A stretch of 64,000 nucleotides of DNA from Flavobacterium branchiicola (GCF_018383905.1 NZ_JAGYWA010000001.1:515518-579517), one strand, 5' to 3'; positions 1-9,021 are shown, numbered from the stretch's first letter. The notes: generated by a model from the sequence alone, not told the origin. Numbers and translations are program-made.

Positions 1-524
1 TCAATGAAAACCTTATTAAAGGCGACAAAGCTTTAGCCGATAAAATCAAATTAGAAGACTGGATTTACAAACCGGGAATCCCATCAAATATAACTCCGGT
101 AAGTTCAGCAGATTTTGATGCTATCGATGCTATTCAAAAAAGCTGGAGAGAAACCGGCGTTACAGGTTTAAGTAAAAAAATCACAACAACGGCAGAAAAA
201 CAACATTTTATAGATCATCTTCCAGCTGATATTACGGTTAAAGAAATGGAAGCGATTGATAAAGAATTCAACTTTACAAAAGGCGGAAATTTCATTATCA
301 AGCGTCAGTGGTTTGTTCAGGCAATTAGTCACCAATATAAAGCGGCTAATCCTGCCATTGAGCAATTCTTAATTGGAATCAGCAGAACTGGATCCGTAAT
401 GATGTTGTACAAAGAAATGGCTAAAACTCCAGAAGGAAAAGTTTGGGCAAAACAAGTTTTTGAAAAAGCAAAACCGGGTTACCATGCTACAACTATTCAG
501 GCAGTTGGAGATTTATTGAAATAG
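1..524 (+). CDS. M1 family metallopeptidase, C-terminal part (leukotriene A4 hydrolase-like domain)
   Basis: This is the 3' end of a gene that begins left of the window; the frame is open from base 3 to the stop at 522-524. The visible ~173 residues resemble the helical C-terminal domain of leukotriene A4 hydrolase/M1 aminopeptidases, including the run IKRQWFVQAI, a segment of paired helices and the ending TIQAVGDLLK. In this family that domain shapes the peptide-binding cleft, while the catalytic GxMEN and HExxH motifs lie upstream, outside the window, so activity cannot be judged. An internal ATG at 246 opens a shorter reading frame, but the protein similarity clearly continues upstream of it. 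A strong terminator follows 24 bases after the stop. Confidence 0.85.
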   Translation, partial: NENLIKGDKALADKIKLEDWIYKPGIPSNITPVSSADFDAIDAIQKSWRETGVTGLSKKITTTAEKQHFIDHLPADITVKEMEAIDKEFNFTKGGNFIIKRQWFVQAISHQYKAANPAIEQFLIGISRTGSVMMLYKEMAKTPEGKVWAKQVFEKAKPGYHATTIQAVGDLLK

Positions 525-547
525 CTTTTTCTGTAGTATAATTTAAA

Positions 548-584
548 AATAGGTTGTCCTTTCTAGGACAACCTATTTTTTTTT
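548..584 (+). terminator. Rho-independent terminator after the M1 peptidase gene
   Basis: A 13-bp perfect stem (AATAGGTTGTCCT pairing with its complement) with a TTCT loop is followed by a run of nine T. It sits just downstream of the M1 peptidase stop. Confidence 0.9.
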
Positions 585-592
585 ACGTCTAG

Positions 593-698
593 TTTGTCAT
601 TTCGACCGAAGGGAGAAATCGCACAAGAAACTCCGGAAAGAAAGTCGCCAATCTTTGTGGTTACGAGTGCGATTTCTCCCTTCGGTCGAAATGACAAA
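593..698. repeat. Long perfect inverted repeat, dispersed-element type
   Basis: Two 32-base arms, 593-624 and 667-698, are exact reverse complements separated by 42 bases. The arm contains TTTCGACCGAAGGGAGAAAT. It lies just outside the M1 terminator in non-coding DNA. From memory this arm recurs between genes of flavobacteria as a mobile palindromic unit; the window itself has only this copy. Confidence 0.75.
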
Positions 699-730
699 AT
701 AAACGAAAAGTACTCTTATGAAAACGGATT

Positions 731-882
731 TCCTAGCCCAGATTGAAGTGAAAAGCCCGGAGCTCAAAAGCTTGATTTTCTTGCCACAAAACAGCGATCA
801 ACGGAAGCTCGTTTTATGGTTTAGAAAAATCAAGCTTTTGAGCGAGGACTTGAAGCGGAAAGCTGGATCAGCTCCTGAAAAT
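731..882 (+). ncRNA. Candidate structured RNA or dispersed hairpin element (Flavo-1-like)
   Basis: The segment opens with TCCTAGCCCAGATTGAAG and closes with GCGGAAAGCTGGATCAGCTCC. A central 18-bp inverted repeat (762-779 with 826-843) forms a long hairpin. Conserved flanks around a variable hairpin match my recollection of a structured element widely scattered in flavobacterial intergenic regions, possibly the Rfam Flavo-1 family. That name is from memory and needs a covariance-model search. An 87-codon reading frame crosses it but is probably not a gene. Confidence 0.45.
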
Positions 883-1002
883 AAAGCCAGGGAAAATTAT
901 CCATCACATAGCGTACATTCTCCATGTTCTAAAACCTGTAATCGTTGCAACTTTGTAATGTCAAAAGACAACAACAAATAACAACATAAAAAATTAAATA
1001 AA

Positions 1003-1533
1003 ATGACACGATTAACAGCATTAAACCCAGAAGAAGTAACAGGAAAAACTAAAGATTTATTCAACGCTGTACAAGCAAAATTAGGCGTAGTGCCGAACAT
1101 GATGAGAACAATGGGAAATTCTCCAGCGGTTCTTGAAGGATACTTAAATTTAAGCGGCGCATTGAGCCACGGGAAATTGAGTGCTAAAACAGGCGAACTA
1201 ATTGCTTTGGCAGTTTCAGAAAGTAATTCATGTGATTATTGTTTAGCAGCTCACACTTTTATCGGAGAAAAATTAGTAAAAGCAGATCCGACAGTTCTAA
1301 AAGCAGCAAGAACAGGAAATTCAGACGACGCTAAAACAGAAGCTATTTTACAATTGGCTAAAACATTAATCAGTAAAAATGGTTTAGTAAATGATGAAGA
1401 TGTAAACAAAGCAAAAAACGCAGGAGTTACTGACGCTGAAATTGCAGAAACTATTGCTCACGTTGCTTTAAATGTTCTAACAAACTACTTTAACAACGTT
1501 GCCAATACTGAAATTGACTTTCCAGCGGTTTAA
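1003..1533 (+). CDS. Carboxymuconolactone decarboxylase / AhpD-like family protein
   Basis: A 176-residue cytosolic protein of the CMD/AhpD fold. The signature is at residues ~77-87, where SESNSCDYCLAAH supplies the CxxC pair and following His used by AhpD-type proteins in thiol redox or peroxide chemistry. This supports a peroxidase-like disulfide-exchange role rather than true decarboxylation, though the substrate is unknown. The ATG at 1003 follows an A-rich leader without a Shine-Dalgarno sequence. The gene has its own terminator at 1571-1615 and is followed on the same strand by an AraC-family gene, a frequent pairing for such redox proteins. Confidence 0.88.
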   Translation: MTRLTALNPEEVTGKTKDLFNAVQAKLGVVPNMMRTMGNSPAVLEGYLNLSGALSHGKLSAKTGELIALAVSESNSCDYCLAAHTFIGEKLVKADPTVLKAARTGNSDDAKTEAILQLAKTLISKNGLVNDEDVNKAKNAGVTDAEIAETIAHVALNVLTNYFNNVANTEIDFPAV

Positions 1534-1570
1534 TTAAGAATTACGCAAGCACTATAACAAAAAACAATTT

Positions 1571-1615
1571 ATAAAGATAGCTGTGAATTCATTTCATAGC
1601 TATCTTTATATTTTT
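1571..1615 (+). terminator. Terminator after the CMD-family gene
   Basis: A 17-bp stem (1571-1587 with 1593-1609, one G-T wobble) with a 5-base loop is followed by a T-rich tail. It separates the CMD gene from the AraC regulator, so the latter probably has its own promoter. Confidence 0.85.
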
Positions 1616-1630
1616 AAAACAAAATAGATC

Positions 1631-2509
1631 ATGAGCTCTCAAAATGTTTCTACTTTAATAAATCCCCAAACCGGAAATCTAGCTTTCAAAATTCTTCCAT
1701 TTAGGGATAACATTCATTTTGATCATTTACAGCGCAATAATTATTATTCCTTAATTTGGGTAACCAAGGGAAAAGGAAAAGTCAAAGCTGATTTTGCAGA
1801 GCATTATTTTAAAGAAAACTCACTTCTCGCCTTCTCTCCTTATCAGCCTTTTATGCTATGCGTAAGTGAACCTGTTGAAGGAATTGCAATTCACTTTCAC
1901 CCTGATTTTTATTGCATTCACATGCACCAAAAAGAAGTTTCCTGCAATGGCGTTTTGTTCAATAATATTTATCAGCCACCTTATGTTTTGGTTACAGAAC
2001 AAGCTTCACAGACTTTTAAAATGGTTTTAGAGCAAATGAAATCTGAAATTCAAAACGCTGAATTAGCTCAATATGAATCTCTAATTTCTTATTTGAAGAT
2101 TTTTCTCATTACTGCTTCACGATTAAAAACCGAACAATTAGAAGAAATAAAATCAGTTCCCGATTCTAAAGAACCTATTATTCTTCAAAACCTGAAAGAT
2201 GCGATTGAACTTAATTTCAAGACCAAACATTCGGCTGGAAATTATGCCGATTTATTGAACATTTCACCAAAAGCACTAGCCAAATTATCCAAAAACTATT
2301 TCAACAAAACACTTACTGATTTAATTTCCGAAAGAATTATTATAGAAGCCAAAAGAGAATTGTACATGACCAACAAAACCGTAAAAGAAATCGCTTACGA
2401 ACTGGGTTATGATGATGAACATTATTTCAGCCGTTTCTTTAAAACAAATGCAGATGTTTCACCTCAGATTTATCGTGAAACGGTCGGTTTTGGAAAAATG
2501 CAGTCTTAA
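1631..2509 (+). CDS. AraC family transcriptional regulator
   Basis: 292 residues. The N-terminal ~150 residues have the look of a cupin-type effector domain (IWVTKGKGKVKADF, then a His-rich strand IHFHPDFYCIHMH). The C-terminal ~100 residues form the double helix-turn-helix of AraC/XylS proteins, ending with IAYELGYDDEHYFSRFFK, the family's most conserved stretch. It is expected to bind DNA and control nearby or metabolic genes; the effector is unknown. Its 3' end overlaps the convergent glycosyltransferase gene by four bases. The upstream CMD gene is the most likely local target, which is inferred from position only. Confidence 0.92.
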   Translation: MSSQNVSTLINPQTGNLAFKILPFRDNIHFDHLQRNNYYSLIWVTKGKGKVKADFAEHYFKENSLLAFSPYQPFMLCVSEPVEGIAIHFHPDFYCIHMHQKEVSCNGVLFNNIYQPPYVLVTEQASQTFKMVLEQMKSEIQNAELAQYESLISYLKIFLITASRLKTEQLEEIKSVPDSKEPIILQNLKDAIELNFKTKHSAGNYADLLNISPKALAKLSKNYFNKTLTDLISERIIIEAKRELYMTNKTVKEIAYELGYDDEHYFSRFFKTNADVSPQIYRETVGFGKMQS

Positions 2510-3750
2510 TTCTTATTTTTAGCTTCAATCCATTTTGACATGTATTTGGTACTTTTTAAAGTATGATAATGCAAAAGAGTTCCCATGAAATTGTGTAGAC
2601 GATGACTTTCGGAATCAACCATTAAAGCATTTACTGATTCTATTAATTTCTCTGCATACTTATCAGTCAAAAAACATTCATTTACAATAGCAATTCCATT
2701 TAACTGGGCCTGTTTCCAAAGATTTTCATCCTCATATAAAAGAACAGCCTGTTTTGCAAACTCCTCAACATCATCTGTAATAAAACCATTCCAAGGCAAA
2801 TTTGCATGCATTGCTTCCGAACCAATAGATGTCGTAATACTTGGTGTTCCGCATTGCATTGCTTCTAATAATTTTCCTTTTAGACCCGCTCCAAAACGAA
2901 TTGGCGCCAAAACAATTCGGGCGTTTTTTACCACTTCTATTGCATTGGCTGCTCTTCCCATAATATAAAATCCATTTTTGGGCTGATGTAATTGCAGAAC
3001 CTTTTGAGAAGGATAAGCACCATAAACTTCTAAAACAGCTTCCGGTAATTGCTTTTTTATCAAAGGCCAAATGGTTTCTTTTAGGTACTGAACAGTATTC
3101 CAATTAGGTTCATGAAGAAAATTACCTATAAAAACAAAATGCTTTCTTTCGTTAAACAAAGGCAGTTCCAAAAGATTTCCCTCTGTCATTTCATCAACTA
3201 AAAAGGGCAAATAACGCAATACAGCAGAATCAATTTTAAAGACATTTTTTAAAACCTCCATTTCAAATTCAGAAATCATAAAAGACAAATCACATCTTAA
3301 AATACTGGCGATTTCACGTTTTGCAACTTCTTCAGAAAGCAAATCAGTCAATTCAAAAACCCTGCTTTCTTTAAATGCTTTTTGTCTCGCAGTTCGCAAA
3401 CTATGCAAATCTTCTGTATCTAAGAGACGAATGGCTTTTGGACATTTTTCGGCAACACGCCAGCCAAATTGTTCTTCGATCATAAAACGATCAAACAAAA
3501 CAACATCAGGATTTAATTCTACAATAAAATCATCAAAGGTAGCACTGTTTAAAGCAATGTTCCTTTTTTCGACTCCATACGCATTTAAATCCACCATGAA
3601 ATCACTATCTAAAGCAGGACTTGCAAATGTAATTTCAAATCCGCCTTTTTTAAAAATAGAGATCAATTGCATCATTCTGCTACCTGCAGCAGATGAATTT
3701 GGTTCCGGCCAAACAAAGCCAATAATTAAAAGTTTTTTTAGCCGTTCCAT
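2506..3750 (-). CDS. Glycosyltransferase, GT4-like (GT-B fold)
   Basis: About 414 residues from the chosen start MERLKKLLIIG. The frame is open 25 codons further up to 3825, but that extension is Lys-rich, unlike the family, and would run into the promoter of miaE. The N-terminal half begins with a Rossmann-type strand and WPEPNSSAAGSRM. The C-terminal half carries the GT4 signature: FVFIGNFLHEPNWN, VLAPIRFGAGLKGKLLEAM and GTPSITTSIGSE. Proteins of this kind add sugars to cell-surface glycans or glycolipids in the cytosol or at the inner membrane. The acceptor is unknown. No glycan cluster surrounds it, so it stands alone. Confidence 0.88.
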   Translation of the reverse strand: MERLKKLLIIGFVWPEPNSSAAGSRMMQLISIFKKGGFEITFASPALDSDFMVDLNAYGVEKRNIALNSATFDDFIVELNPDVVLFDRFMIEEQFGWRVAEKCPKAIRLLDTEDLHSLRTARQKAFKESRVFELTDLLSEEVAKREIASILRCDLSFMISEFEMEVLKNVFKIDSAVLRYLPFLVDEMTEGNLLELPLFNERKHFVFIGNFLHEPNWNTVQYLKETIWPLIKKQLPEAVLEVYGAYPSQKVLQLHQPKNGFYIMGRAANAIEVVKNARIVLAPIRFGAGLKGKLLEAMQCGTPSITTSIGSEAMHANLPWNGFITDDVEEFAKQAVLLYEDENLWKQAQLNGIAIVNECFLTDKYAEKLIESVNALMVDSESHRLHNFMGTLLHYHTLKSTKYMSKWIEAKNKN

Positions 3751-3833
3751 TTTATTTGGTTTCATTTTACAAAATAATGCTTTTTTGAACGTTTTTGCAC
3801 CATATTTACTGACTTTTGGTTGCAAAAAAACAC

Positions 3834-3841
3834 TAATTTTG
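3834..3841 (+). promoter_or_regulatory. -7 promoter element for miaE
   Basis: TAATTTTG matches the Bacteroidota -7 consensus TANNTTTG and lies 23 bases before the miaE ATG at 3865. A TTTTG at 3814-3818 is the nearest -33 candidate, but its 15-base spacing is shorter than usual. Confidence 0.6.
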
Positions 3842-3864
3842 CAGGAACTAAATTCTATGAAATT

Positions 3865-4446
3865 ATGTTAGGACTAAAATTAGCTACAGACCCGCGCTGG
3901 GTCAATATTGTTGAATCGAATATCGAAGAAATTTTAACGGATCATGCCTGGTGTGAACAAAAAGCGGCTTCAAATGCGATTAGTTTAGTCACATACAATT
4001 CTGAATTGGAGGAATTAGTTACCGAAATGCTTGTTATTGCAAGAGAAGAACTGGAACATTTACAAATGGTTCACGACATTATCAAGAAAAGAGGCCTTAC
4101 TCTGGGTCGTGAAAGAAAAGATCATTATGTAAATGAACTTTTTAAATTCATGAAAAAAGACGGAAGCCGAAAAGACGCTCTTTGCGATCGTTTATTATTC
4201 TCGGCCATGATAGAAGCCAGAAGCTGCGAGCGATTCAAAGTGCTTTCAGAAAATATAAAAGACGAGGAATTAGCTAAATTTTACCGCGACTTAATGATTT
4301 CAGAAGCCGGACACTATACTACTTTTTTAGGCTTTGCACGAAAATATACAGACAACATAGATATTGACAAACGTTGGAAAGAATGGATCGAATATGAAGG
4401 TTCAATCATTACAAATTATGGAAAGAAAGAAACTGTACACGGATAG
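3865..4446 (+). CDS. miaE: tRNA-(ms2io6A)-hydroxylase
   Basis: 193 residues, a diiron ferritin-like enzyme. MiaE hydroxylates the isopentenyl group of 2-methylthio-N6-isopentenyladenosine at position 37 of tRNAs reading U-starting codons. The iron-ligand motifs are visible: REELEHLQMVH (ExxH) in the first half and SEAGHY with a preceding Glu (MIEARSCERF) in the second. I chose ATG 3865 (MLGLKLATDPRW), the usual N terminus of the family. A frame extending to 3820 would overlap the -7 element. The terminator stem begins within the last codons. Confidence 0.93.
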   Translation: MLGLKLATDPRWVNIVESNIEEILTDHAWCEQKAASNAISLVTYNSELEELVTEMLVIAREELEHLQMVHDIIKKRGLTLGRERKDHYVNELFKFMKKDGSRKDALCDRLLFSAMIEARSCERFKVLSENIKDEELAKFYRDLMISEAGHYTTFLGFARKYTDNIDIDKRWKEWIEYEGSIITNYGKKETVHG

Positions 4447-4467
4447 TATACAGTTTCTTTTTTTCTT
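4426..4467 (+). terminator. Terminator overlapping the end of miaE
   Basis: AAAGAAACTGTA (4426-4437) pairs with 4449-4460, and the T-rich tail reaches 4467. The miaE stop codon lies in the loop, so translation termination and transcript ending are physically coupled. Confidence 0.8.
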
Positions 4468-4515
4468 TAGAACATATTCTCTTTTTAAATACCACACCGT
4501 ATAGCACTTTTTTTT

Positions 4516-7275
4516 ATGTCAAAAAATAAAACAAAATCCGTCTTGTTAAAAATAGCAAAATACACAGGAATTACTCTTGCTGTATTTATTGCCTTATTAT
4601 TTTTAACACCTATTATTTTTGCTGATAAAATTAAAGAACAAATTAAAAAGACCGCAAATGAAAAACTTAGTGCAGAACTAAATTATTCTGATGTTTCTGT
4701 CTCCTTTTTTCACCACTTCCCTTCCCTGACTTTAACACTGGACAATTTAAGCCTTAACGGATCTGCGCCTTATACAAACGAAAAATTTATTACAGCCAAA
4801 GAAGTTTCTTTTGGAATTAATATCGTCAGTTTAATATTTAGCAAAGCAGTAGAAATTGATCAGATTTATTTATCTGATTCTTTTATTAATGTAAAAGTAA
4901 ATGCCGAAGGAGAAGCAAACTATAACATCTATAAATCTAAAGCTGCCACAAAGCCGGAAGACAGTACCGAAACAGCCTTAAAACTGGAGCGAATTGAGAT
5001 TTTAAACAGTAAAATAATCTATGATGACCTTTCTACCAAAGTGCATTTTGATGCTTTTGGATTTGATTATCTGGGAAAAGGAGATTTAAACAAATCGGTT
5101 TTTGACCTTTATTCTAAAGCCAAAATAGAAAAACTAAATGTTATTTACGAAGGCGAACCTTATTTAATGAACAAAAAGGTAAATGCCGACTTAATTACAA
5201 AAGTAAATGTAAACTCTTTATCTTTTTTCTTTCAGCAAAATGACTTGAAAATCAATCAGCTTTTAGTCGATTTTAAAGGAAAATTTGACTTTCTGAAAGA
5301 TGGCTACAACATGGATTTTGTTATAAAATCCACCAACAGCAAGCTATACGACGTTTTTACTGCTTTTCCTCCAAAATATATTACCTGGCTTTCTAAAACG
5401 GAATTAAAAGGAAACACAAACCTTCTTTTAACCCTTAAAGGAGATTATATCGCTTCGCAGAATATTGCCCCGGAACTTGATCTTGATGTAAAAATCGACA
5501 GCGGATTTGTCAATTATAACAAAAGTGCTTTTCCGGTTTCAAACTTAAATTTAGACGTTAAAACCAGAGTTCCGTCACTAAATCCGGATCTTGCTATTGT
5601 CGATGCAAAAAATGTATCGCTTAACATAAATAAGGATTATTTAAAATCTAGATTCTACGTAAAAGGTATCAATACACCGGATATTAATGCCGATTTTAAA
5701 GCTAAGATTGATCTTGAAAAACTAATGAAGGCACTCGGAATTCCTGAAATAGAATTAAAAGGAAATTTAGCCGGAGATATTAAAGTAGACGGAAAACTTG
5801 ACACAAAAAACAAACGTCTTCCTGTTACAAACGGATACATCAATTTAGAAAACGGATATTTAAAAACAAAATACTATCCAAATCCGATTACAAACATTAT
5901 CGTAAACGCTAATATTAACAATCAAAAAGGAACTTACGATGATTTGAAAATCAAACTTAAACCTGCTCAATTTACTTTTGAAGGAAAGCCTGTTTTTGTA
6001 GACGCCGATCTGAGTAATTTTAATGATTTATCTTATGACATTAAAGCAAAAGGAGAATTGGATGTCAATAAAATCTACAGAGTCTTCTCTCAAAAAGGTC
6101 TTGATTTAGATGGTTTTGTAAAAGCAGATGTTGTTTTAAAAGGAAAACAAAGCGATGCTGAAAAAGGCAACTACAGTAAACTTCACAATAAAGGAACGCT
6201 TGAATTACGCAATATTGGTATTACATCAGAATACCTGCCTAAAAGATTTATTATCAAAGAAGGTATTTTCAAAATCAATCAGGATAAAATGTATTTTAAT
6301 AATTTTTTGGCCGCTTATGGCCAATCTGATTTTAAAATGAATGGTTATTTACAAAATGTTCTTAATTATGCCACAACCAATACTGGTGTTTTAAAAGGCT
6401 CATTTAAGTCATCATCAAGATATATAAATGTCGATGAATTCATGTCGAGCACTTATCCTAATACTTCGGTAACTCAAAGTTCTGATCCAAAAACGGAAAC
6501 AAAACAAACTCAGACACAACAGACAGGAGTTATTATTATTCCGTCCAATCTGAATTTACAGTTCACTGCAAATGCACAAAAAGTTTCATTTGATAAACTC
6601 AACCTGCAAAATGCAACCGGAAATCTTAGCATGAAAAACGGAAAGCTAAACATGCAAAATACCGGTTTCAATTTAATTGGCTGCAATGTTAGCATGAATG
6701 CCAATTATCAGGCAGTAACACCTAAAAAAGCTAATTTTGACTACGCTATAAAAGCATCTGATTTTGACATTAAAAGAGCTTACAATGAAATTGAAGTTTT
6801 TAGAAAAATGGCAAGCGCAGCAGAGAAAGCACAAGGAATTGTTTCTTTAGATTATCAGCTAAAGGGTCGTTTAAACGCAAACATGGAACCTGTTTATCCA
6901 TCACTTACCGGAGGCGGAGTTCTTTCTATAAAGGATGTAAAAGTACGCGGATTGAAAATGTTTAATGCAGTAAGCAAAGAAACAAACTCGGAGTCGATGA
7001 AAAACCCCGACCTTTCTAAAGTTGATATTAAAACTACAATCAAAAACAACATTATGACTGTAGAGCGCTTTAAATTTAAGTTTGCAGGCTTTAGACCAAG
7101 AATTGAAGGCACAACAACGCTGGACGGAAAACTGAACTTAAAAATGCGTTTAGGGTTACCTCCGTTAGGTATATTCGGAATTCCGTTAACCGTAACCGGA
7201 ACTCAGGATAATCCGAAAATAAAAGTCGGAAGAAAATCGCAGGATCTGGAAGAAACAAAAGATACTGAGGAATGA
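4516..7275 (+). CDS. AsmA-family protein (AsmA-like C-terminal domain)
   Basis: 919 residues. One membrane segment near residues 13-35 (YTGITLAVFIALLFLTPIIF) anchors a very long periplasmic part made of repetitive beta-strand blocks. The N-terminal AsmA-type signature (NEKLSAELNYSDVSVSFFHHFP) and the C-terminal GGGVLSIKDVKVRGLKMFN and LNLKMRLGLPPLGIFG stretches are typical of the AsmA/TamB-like superfamily. Members are thought to form hydrophobic grooves that help move phospholipids between membranes or assist outer-membrane biogenesis. A Gln/Thr-rich linker lies near residue 665. The gene is flanked by terminators and appears to be monocistronic. Confidence 0.88.
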   Translation: MSKNKTKSVLLKIAKYTGITLAVFIALLFLTPIIFADKIKEQIKKTANEKLSAELNYSDVSVSFFHHFPSLTLTLDNLSLNGSAPYTNEKFITAKEVSFGINIVSLIFSKAVEIDQIYLSDSFINVKVNAEGEANYNIYKSKAATKPEDSTETALKLERIEILNSKIIYDDLSTKVHFDAFGFDYLGKGDLNKSVFDLYSKAKIEKLNVIYEGEPYLMNKKVNADLITKVNVNSLSFFFQQNDLKINQLLVDFKGKFDFLKDGYNMDFVIKSTNSKLYDVFTAFPPKYITWLSKTELKGNTNLLLTLKGDYIASQNIAPELDLDVKIDSGFVNYNKSAFPVSNLNLDVKTRVPSLNPDLAIVDAKNVSLNINKDYLKSRFYVKGINTPDINADFKAKIDLEKLMKALGIPEIELKGNLAGDIKVDGKLDTKNKRLPVTNGYINLENGYLKTKYYPNPITNIIVNANINNQKGTYDDLKIKLKPAQFTFEGKPVFVDADLSNFNDLSYDIKAKGELDVNKIYRVFSQKGLDLDGFVKADVVLKGKQSDAEKGNYSKLHNKGTLELRNIGITSEYLPKRFIIKEGIFKINQDKMYFNNFLAAYGQSDFKMNGYLQNVLNYATTNTGVLKGSFKSSSRYINVDEFMSSTYPNTSVTQSSDPKTETKQTQTQQTGVIIIPSNLNLQFTANAQKVSFDKLNLQNATGNLSMKNGKLNMQNTGFNLIGCNVSMNANYQAVTPKKANFDYAIKASDFDIKRAYNEIEVFRKMASAAEKAQGIVSLDYQLKGRLNANMEPVYPSLTGGGVLSIKDVKVRGLKMFNAVSKETNSESMKNPDLSKVDIKTTIKNNIMTVERFKFKFAGFRPRIEGTTTLDGKLNLKMRLGLPPLGIFGIPLTVTGTQDNPKIKVGRKSQDLEETKDTEE

Positions 7276-7345
7276 AATTCCAAATTTTGAAAAATCCCAA
7301 ATTTTAAAATTCCAAATTCCAATTCGAAAAATCTAATCTTTAAAT
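7276..7345. repeat. AT-rich short tandem repeat
   Basis: Degenerate iterations of AAATTCCAAATTTT fill the region between the AsmA stop and the following bidirectional terminator. No coding potential was seen. Confidence 0.6.
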
Positions 7346-7382
7346 TCTAAATTAGGAAAATTTGAAATCTCATATAAAAATT

Positions 7383-7426
7383 AAAAACCTTTGTTGAAGC
7401 TTAAAACTTTGACAAAGGTTTTTCTT
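7383..7426. terminator. Bidirectional terminator between convergent genes
   Basis: AAAAACCTTTGT (7383-7394) pairs with ACAAAGGTTTTT (7412-7423). T runs occur on both sides, so it can serve the AsmA gene on the plus strand and the membrane protein gene on the minus strand, whose stop is at 7428. Confidence 0.75.
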
Positions 7427-7427
7427 T

Positions 7428-8738
7428 TTAGAGTGTTGATGTCGTAATAAAAAGCATTTCAGAAACATATAAGATTCCTTTACCCATAAGCCATAACAAT
7501 CCGGCTAAACCCATCAATTTCCAAGCCCAGGCTCTTCCTCGTTTCCAATCAGAGAAAAACGAGAAGATTTCCATATATTTTATTAAAATAAACAAACTTG
7601 TTCCTATTATTGAAAACCAGATAATTTCGTTTAAACGGACAAAATAACCATAAGCTAAAGCTGCAAGAAGAAAAACAATAGTAATAAACTGTAGATAACA
7701 GTAGTTTCTAAAACTGCGCTTGTGATTTATTTTGGAAGATATAATTAAGAACGACAGCATCAACAAACTTACCAAAGCCGATATTATGTTGTTAAAAACC
7801 GGATTCAACTGAAAAGCAAGCGTAACACTTACAATAATTGCTATGACCATACAAGCACCTAGTGAATTAATACTTCTATCCCTATTATCATCCGCTGCAC
7901 TAAAAGGAAATAAAACCGGATAGATATATTTCTCCAGAGAACGCCAAAAAGGCAATGCATAAATCGCTGCAATACTGGAAATAACTATTTCATAATTATA
8001 GAAAATATCCTGTGGAACTTTATACAACACAAACAGAAGAGCAAGTGTTACAACAACAGCCGGAAAACTGATTGTTTTTATTGTTTCCCACGGATCTGAT
8101 CCCCAAAAGTTATTTTCGATTTCGTACACATACTTTTTTACCCAGTATTCTTTAGTAAAAATAGCCGTAGACTGACTCCACAACAAAAACAATCCTAAAT
8201 GAACAATTACTGTTCGCAGTACAAAATCTTCTATTAAACACCCATAAAATACGCAAGCCGCACCAATTAAAAGTAATTCATAGGTTAACAAAACCGGTGA
8301 AAATAAAAATTTAAATAAAGGCGCCAGACGATTAATCAAAAACTGAATCAGAAGACTCCAATATCTTTTAAACAAAGCCAAAAGAGCACAAATAGCAATA
8401 AATGCCGATAAATAAAACATCCAATTGGTTAACAACTGTGTCTGCATCCAAAATTGAATTGCTGAATTTTTAGGCGGAGAATAAACAACCTGTGAGTTGA
8501 CAAAAACCTGTGAAGCTAATTCGTCTCGTACTTTATTATCAAATTTCGGGAACTCATTTTTGTGTTTCAGCCAAAATTCATCAGCATTTACACTATTCTT
8601 TTTAAGAACTGCTAATTCATACAAAACTGTTTTTTGTTTATCATTTAGCAAACTTAAGTGATTGTTGACACTATCTGAAACCGTTTTCCCGTACATACTG
8701 AAACAGCACAGGAATATAAGTACTATTATTTTCTTCAA
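7428..8738 (-). CDS. Polytopic inner-membrane protein, function unknown
   Basis: 436 residues that I do not assign to a family. An N-terminal hydrophobic stretch (MKKIIVLIFLCCFSMYGK) looks like a signal peptide. A periplasmic-looking segment of about 80 charged residues follows, and then roughly nine or ten hydrophobic helices up to the C terminus, linked by short aromatic and basic loops. There are no obvious catalytic residues, ATP-binding motifs or transporter signatures. It is convergent with the AsmA gene, and the nearest upstream gene on its own strand is rpmA, more than 300 bases away. A channel, sensor or assembly factor would all fit. Confidence 0.75.
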   Translation of the reverse strand: MKKIIVLIFLCCFSMYGKTVSDSVNNHLSLLNDKQKTVLYELAVLKKNSVNADEFWLKHKNEFPKFDNKVRDELASQVFVNSQVVYSPPKNSAIQFWMQTQLLTNWMFYLSAFIAICALLALFKRYWSLLIQFLINRLAPLFKFLFSPVLLTYELLLIGAACVFYGCLIEDFVLRTVIVHLGLFLLWSQSTAIFTKEYWVKKYVYEIENNFWGSDPWETIKTISFPAVVVTLALLFVLYKVPQDIFYNYEIVISSIAAIYALPFWRSLEKYIYPVLFPFSAADDNRDRSINSLGACMVIAIIVSVTLAFQLNPVFNNIISALVSLLMLSFLIISSKINHKRSFRNYCYLQFITIVFLLAALAYGYFVRLNEIIWFSIIGTSLFILIKYMEIFSFFSDWKRGRAWAWKLMGLAGLLWLMGKGILYVSEMLFITTSTL

Positions 8739-9021
8739 CTTTTAAAATTTAGGAGATAAAAAGTAAACCAAAATAGTAAATGTAAGCTTTTTTTCTTCAT
8801 TCGTTAATAAACAAATAACATCCGTCAATAACACAATCCTTGTATATTCCGAAGGAATATCTCATTGGCAAACACAGCATTGTTTGCATTTTGCCCAGTA
8901 GGGACATTTGTTTTTTTTTAATAAGCAATACACCGTTCTCATTATTCAAACGCTCTTACGGAACGTAACTGCAATCTAAACTTAATTCTAATTCCTACGG
9001 AATGAACAATCTTTGTTTAAA
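8739..9021. other. Intergenic region with decayed short palindromes
   Basis: No gene was seen. The stretch holds small inverted repeats such as ATATTCCGAAGGAATAT (near 8836-8852) and GCAAACACAGCATTGTTTGC, plus related fragments (GTAGGGACA, TTACGGAACGT, TCCTACGGAATG). They look like degenerate remnants of dispersed repeats rather than regulatory sites. Confidence 0.45.

Noticed and set aside
718..981. An 87-codon reading frame with several Cys near its end
   Set aside because: It lies across the structured repeat at 731-882, is built from its hairpin arms and has no recognisable domain; coding is unlikely.
3751..3825. Longer N terminus for the glycosyltransferase
   Set aside because: The extra 25 codons are Lys-rich and overlap the intergenic promoter region; MERLKKLLIIG is the typical family start.
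3431..3871. A plus-strand frame of 146 codons running into miaE
   Set aside because: It is antisense to the glycosyltransferase gene and crosses the miaE promoter; it resembles no protein.
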